From Streptosporangiaceae bacterium (GTDB lineage Bacteria; Actinomycetota; Actinomycetes; Streptosporangiales; Streptosporangiaceae), in assembly GCA_030045295.1 (NCBI GenBank), contig JASIGD010000570.1:1-8097 (forward strand): a stretch of DNA of 8,097 nt. The letters run 5' to 3'. Position numbers and translations under genes: made by a program. The notes beneath the pieces are model-generated. The model worked only from the letters and a program-made list of their open reading frames with translations. It did no database searches and was not told the origin of the DNA. Shown here piece after piece: positions 6,764 to 8,097 of this stretch. The stretch's first letter is position 1. Every line of letters begins with the position of its first letter.

Positions 6764-6881
6764 CGAAACGCGGAAATCCCCCTATGCCCGGCAGCGCCTG
6801 ACGGGTGCTATACACGCGAGAAGTCCGGTCACCCTTCGTAAGGAGACAAAGGCACGTACATCCGCAAGTATCCGCCCTACC

Positions 6882-6906
6882 TGCACGCTTCTAATTGCAC
6901 GCTTCT
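6882..6906. repeat. 11-bp tandem direct repeat with 14-bp period
   Basis: TGCACGCTTCT occurs at 6882-6892 and again, identical, at 6896-6906, separated by the three bases AAT. It lies upstream of the aldolase unit in a non-coding spacer. Such repeats can be binding sites for a regulator or a small replication duplication. Nothing else in the window shares the unit. Confidence 0.6.
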
Positions 6907-7067
6907 CGAGTCAGACTCTCTTGTCATCGTCATCGCGCATAACGAGCGATCTTTCTGTCGCGCGACGCCAGCGCGGAGTGCTTGCTCGAGCACGAAGGCC
7001 TGCTGGCCGGTTTACCGCCGATGTGAGGAAGGGATTAACCTAGCCAAAAGAGTTAGCGCGACGGGGG

Positions 7068-7082
7068 ATCCGAATTACGGAT
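7068..7082 (-). terminator. Short hairpin downstream of the PsiE-like gene
   Basis: ATCCG at 7068-7072 and CGGAT at 7078-7082 form a perfect 5-bp stem around AATTA, about 90 bases after the PsiE-like stop codon. The stem is weak and has no T-run. It is a possible terminator and no more than that. Confidence 0.2.
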
Positions 7083-7172
7083 GAGGCGGCCCAGGCCTGT
7101 ACGTCGCCGCCCGGCGTTCCTACCGATGCTTGGCCCGGCGAATTGAGGCCGCCTGGCGATCGGGTGTCTCGT

Positions 7173-7703
7173 TCAGTCATCGCCCTTCTCGAAGCGGCTG
7201 ACCACAACAAGCCCGGCGATAAAAACGGCCACCATCGCAATGAGCAACGCCAGTTCCGCTGTGCTGACAGCGGAACTGCCGGGAGTCAGCACGAACAGGA
7301 TGCGGCGGACAACGGCGATCAGGCCGACAACAATGAACGGCTGGGCCACCAGGCGGTGCGCGCGCAAGGACAGCACGACCGTGTATACGATCTCGACCAG
7401 AATCAGGACAAGCAGGACGCGGTCGAGCAGGATCGGGGCGCCCGCCGAGATCGGCCCAGAGGACCCGTCGAGGAAATCGACGATCCCCGCGACCAGCAGA
7501 ACGACAGCCAGCGCGATCAATACCACTCCGACGGCGACCGTGACCCAGTCCTGGACGTGCTCAAGGACCCAGATCGAGCGTGTGGCGGCGGGTCCGCCTT
7601 GCCGGCGAAACGAGCCATCCGCAGATGGGCTTGCGGCGGGCTCACCCGGCACAGCTGCAGGCTCGGCGGGGTCCTGGCCACTGGCAGCCGGCATACCGGT
7701 CAT
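7173..7703 (-). CDS. PsiE-family (phosphate-starvation-inducible type) integral membrane protein
   Basis: A 176-residue membrane protein. Residues 1-45 are rich in Pro, Ala, Gly and Ser and are probably disordered and cytoplasmic. Four hydrophobic helices follow at about 53-77, 91-113, 118-139 and 149-169. The pattern LRAHRLVAQPFIVVGL (113-128) followed by VVRRILFVLT (131-140) matches what I know of actinobacterial proteins annotated as PsiE family. Escherichia coli PsiE is induced by phosphate starvation, but its biochemical role is unknown, and phosphate control need not hold here; I see no convincing Pho box upstream. The start is ATG at 7703 with a weak GGTGG 4 bases before it; ATG at 7694 is an alternative. 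It appears to be a single-gene unit. The product ends in a charged FEKGDD tail. Confidence 0.82.
   Translation of the reverse strand: MTGMPAASGQDPAEPAAVPGEPAASPSADGSFRRQGGPAATRSIWVLEHVQDWVTVAVGVVLIALAVVLLVAGIVDFLDGSSGPISAGAPILLDRVLLVLILVEIVYTVVLSLRAHRLVAQPFIVVGLIAVVRRILFVLTPGSSAVSTAELALLIAMVAVFIAGLVVVSRFEKGDD
7251..7278. repeat. 11-bp perfect inverted repeat inside the PsiE-like coding sequence
   Basis: CAGTTCCGCTG at 7251-7261 is the exact reverse complement of CAGCGGAACTG at 7268-7278, with the six-base loop TGCTGA. It encodes part of the loop between the third and fourth membrane helices (around SSAVSTAEL, residues 143-151). The resulting RNA stem would be strong. It may affect translation or mRNA stability, or be chance. 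Confidence 0.7.
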
Positions 7704-8097
7704 TGTGCCACCGGCACGGTGCTCTCTTCAGCACTCGATAACATCCCCTGCCGGGGGCGAACATGTCGGTCGTTCCCGAAGCGAGGTACCCGTGACGTGA
7801 AAGGCGGCTTGACCGGAGGCGTGTCACGACACTCGCATTCAGGGCACAGGGCGAATCCGTCGTGCCGCTCCTGGCAACTGGACGGTCTGGCGGGAGGAGG
7901 AGAACCGGCCCGCGCCGCCCAGCCAGCAGGTGATCGCCAGCGCGGTCACTCCCGCGGACAGCCTAGCCCGCTATCGGCTGAGGCATAGGAGTATCAGGCG
8001 CGCTCACTGAAGGCCGCGGCGCTCAGCGGCCGCTCACCTACTGTGACAGGGCTCCGCAGGCCCGAGACCGGTGGCCTTAGCCTGGTGCGCTGGTGTC
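7704..8097. other. Spacer upstream of the PsiE-like gene, no supported gene
   Basis: No frame in this 394-base stretch has a recognisable protein pattern. The promoter of the PsiE-like gene should lie in the first part; GTGCC-ACC-GGCAC at 7705-7717 is a small hairpin just before its start and may affect initiation. A minus-strand frame beginning GTG at about 7951 would encode a 36-residue peptide with a short hydrophobic start, too little to call. CGCTCA occurs three times at 8001-8006, 8020-8025 and 8031-8036, and GGCCGC/GCGGCC at 8012-8017 and 8026-8031 form an inverted repeat. Confidence 0.45.

Larger units (their letters stand above)
6764..7172. other. Repeat-rich, lower-GC spacer without a supported gene
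   Basis: This 409-base stretch holds no recognisable gene. It is visibly less GC-rich than the genes around it, mainly from 6820 to 7060. It carries an 11-bp tandem direct repeat (6882-6906, listed separately) and ATCCGC twice at 6860-6865 and 6870-6875. Short palindromes are GAGTC-A-GACTC at 6908-6918, GTCGCGCGAC at 6957-6966, TGCTCGAGCA at 6983-6992 and GGCC-TGCT-GGCC at 6997-7008. The promoter of the aldolase unit is expected here, but I could not find a good -35/-10 pair on the minus strand. AAGGAG at 6840-6845 resembles a plus-strand ribosome-binding site but no start codon follows at a useful distance. Confidence 0.5.

Noticed and set aside
6480..7043. Plus-strand frame of 187 codons running from inside the aldolase into the spacer
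   Set aside because: Ser/Arg/Thr-rich without domain, half of it antisense to the aldolase, and no ribosome-binding site.
7740..7790. Inverted CGAAC and GTTC words upstream of the PsiE-like gene, considered as an SOS box
   Set aside because: The spacing between the half-sites is 8 bases, not the 4 expected for an actinobacterial LexA site.
7143..7988. Plus-strand frame of 281 codons opposite the PsiE-like gene
   Set aside because: Its Asp/Gln/Asn/Arg-rich product is what the antisense of a hydrophobic membrane gene gives; the part beyond 7703 shows no domain either.
1..8097. CRISPR array, tRNA, rRNA, toxin-antitoxin or phage-defence cassette
   Set aside because: No regularly spaced repeats, no cloverleaf or T-loop pattern, and no proteins of these families were seen on either strand.

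Overview
The window looks like chromosomal DNA from a high-GC actinobacterium. Most codons end in G or C, GTG starts are common, and the gene families present (a large ATP-binding LuxR-type regulator, a Bcr/CflA drug exporter with its own MarR repressor, a class I fructose-bisphosphate aldolase, a PsiE-family membrane protein) are typical of Streptomyces-like or Streptosporangium-like organisms. The sequence alone does not fix the genus.

Layout, left to right. (1) Bases 1-97 hold no complete gene. A minus-strand reading frame there weakly resembles the C-terminal end of an IS5-type transposase. (2) 98-2896 (+) encodes a 932-residue LAL-type regulator (P-loop ATPase, helical repeats, C-terminal LuxR helix-turn-helix). 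(3) 2897-3240 separates two convergent genes and carries several inverted repeats, probably terminators. (4) 3241-4485 (-) encodes a Bcr/CflA-type 12-helix drug exporter, and 4521-4982 (+) encodes its divergent MarR repressor. The short gap between them is a sharp AT-rich island with two overlapping 18-bp palindromes that probably form the MarR operator. (5) 4983-5656 has no convincing gene; it contains an AT-rich patch near 5300-5350 and GC-rich hairpins at its right end. (6) 5657-6562 (-) encodes a class I fructose-bisphosphate aldolase, with a possible small gene just upstream (6569-6763, -) whose stop codon runs into the aldolase ribosome-binding site. (7) 6764-7172 is non-coding, lower in GC, and rich in short direct and inverted repeats. 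(8) 7173-7703 (-) encodes a four-helix PsiE-family membrane protein with an 11-bp perfect inverted repeat inside its coding sequence. (9) 7704-8097 has no supported gene.

How the genes relate. The only clear functional unit is the MarR/exporter pair: the repressor probably senses a toxic small molecule and controls both divergent promoters. The LAL regulator, aldolase and PsiE-like protein look like separate transcription units with no obvious common pathway. I found no CRISPR array, toxin-antitoxin pair, phage-defence cassette, biosynthetic cluster, tRNA or rRNA. The parts most worth a second look are the operator architecture at 4474-4505, the repeat-rich spacers, and the possible small gene ahead of the aldolase. 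I do not see a convincing new multi-gene system.
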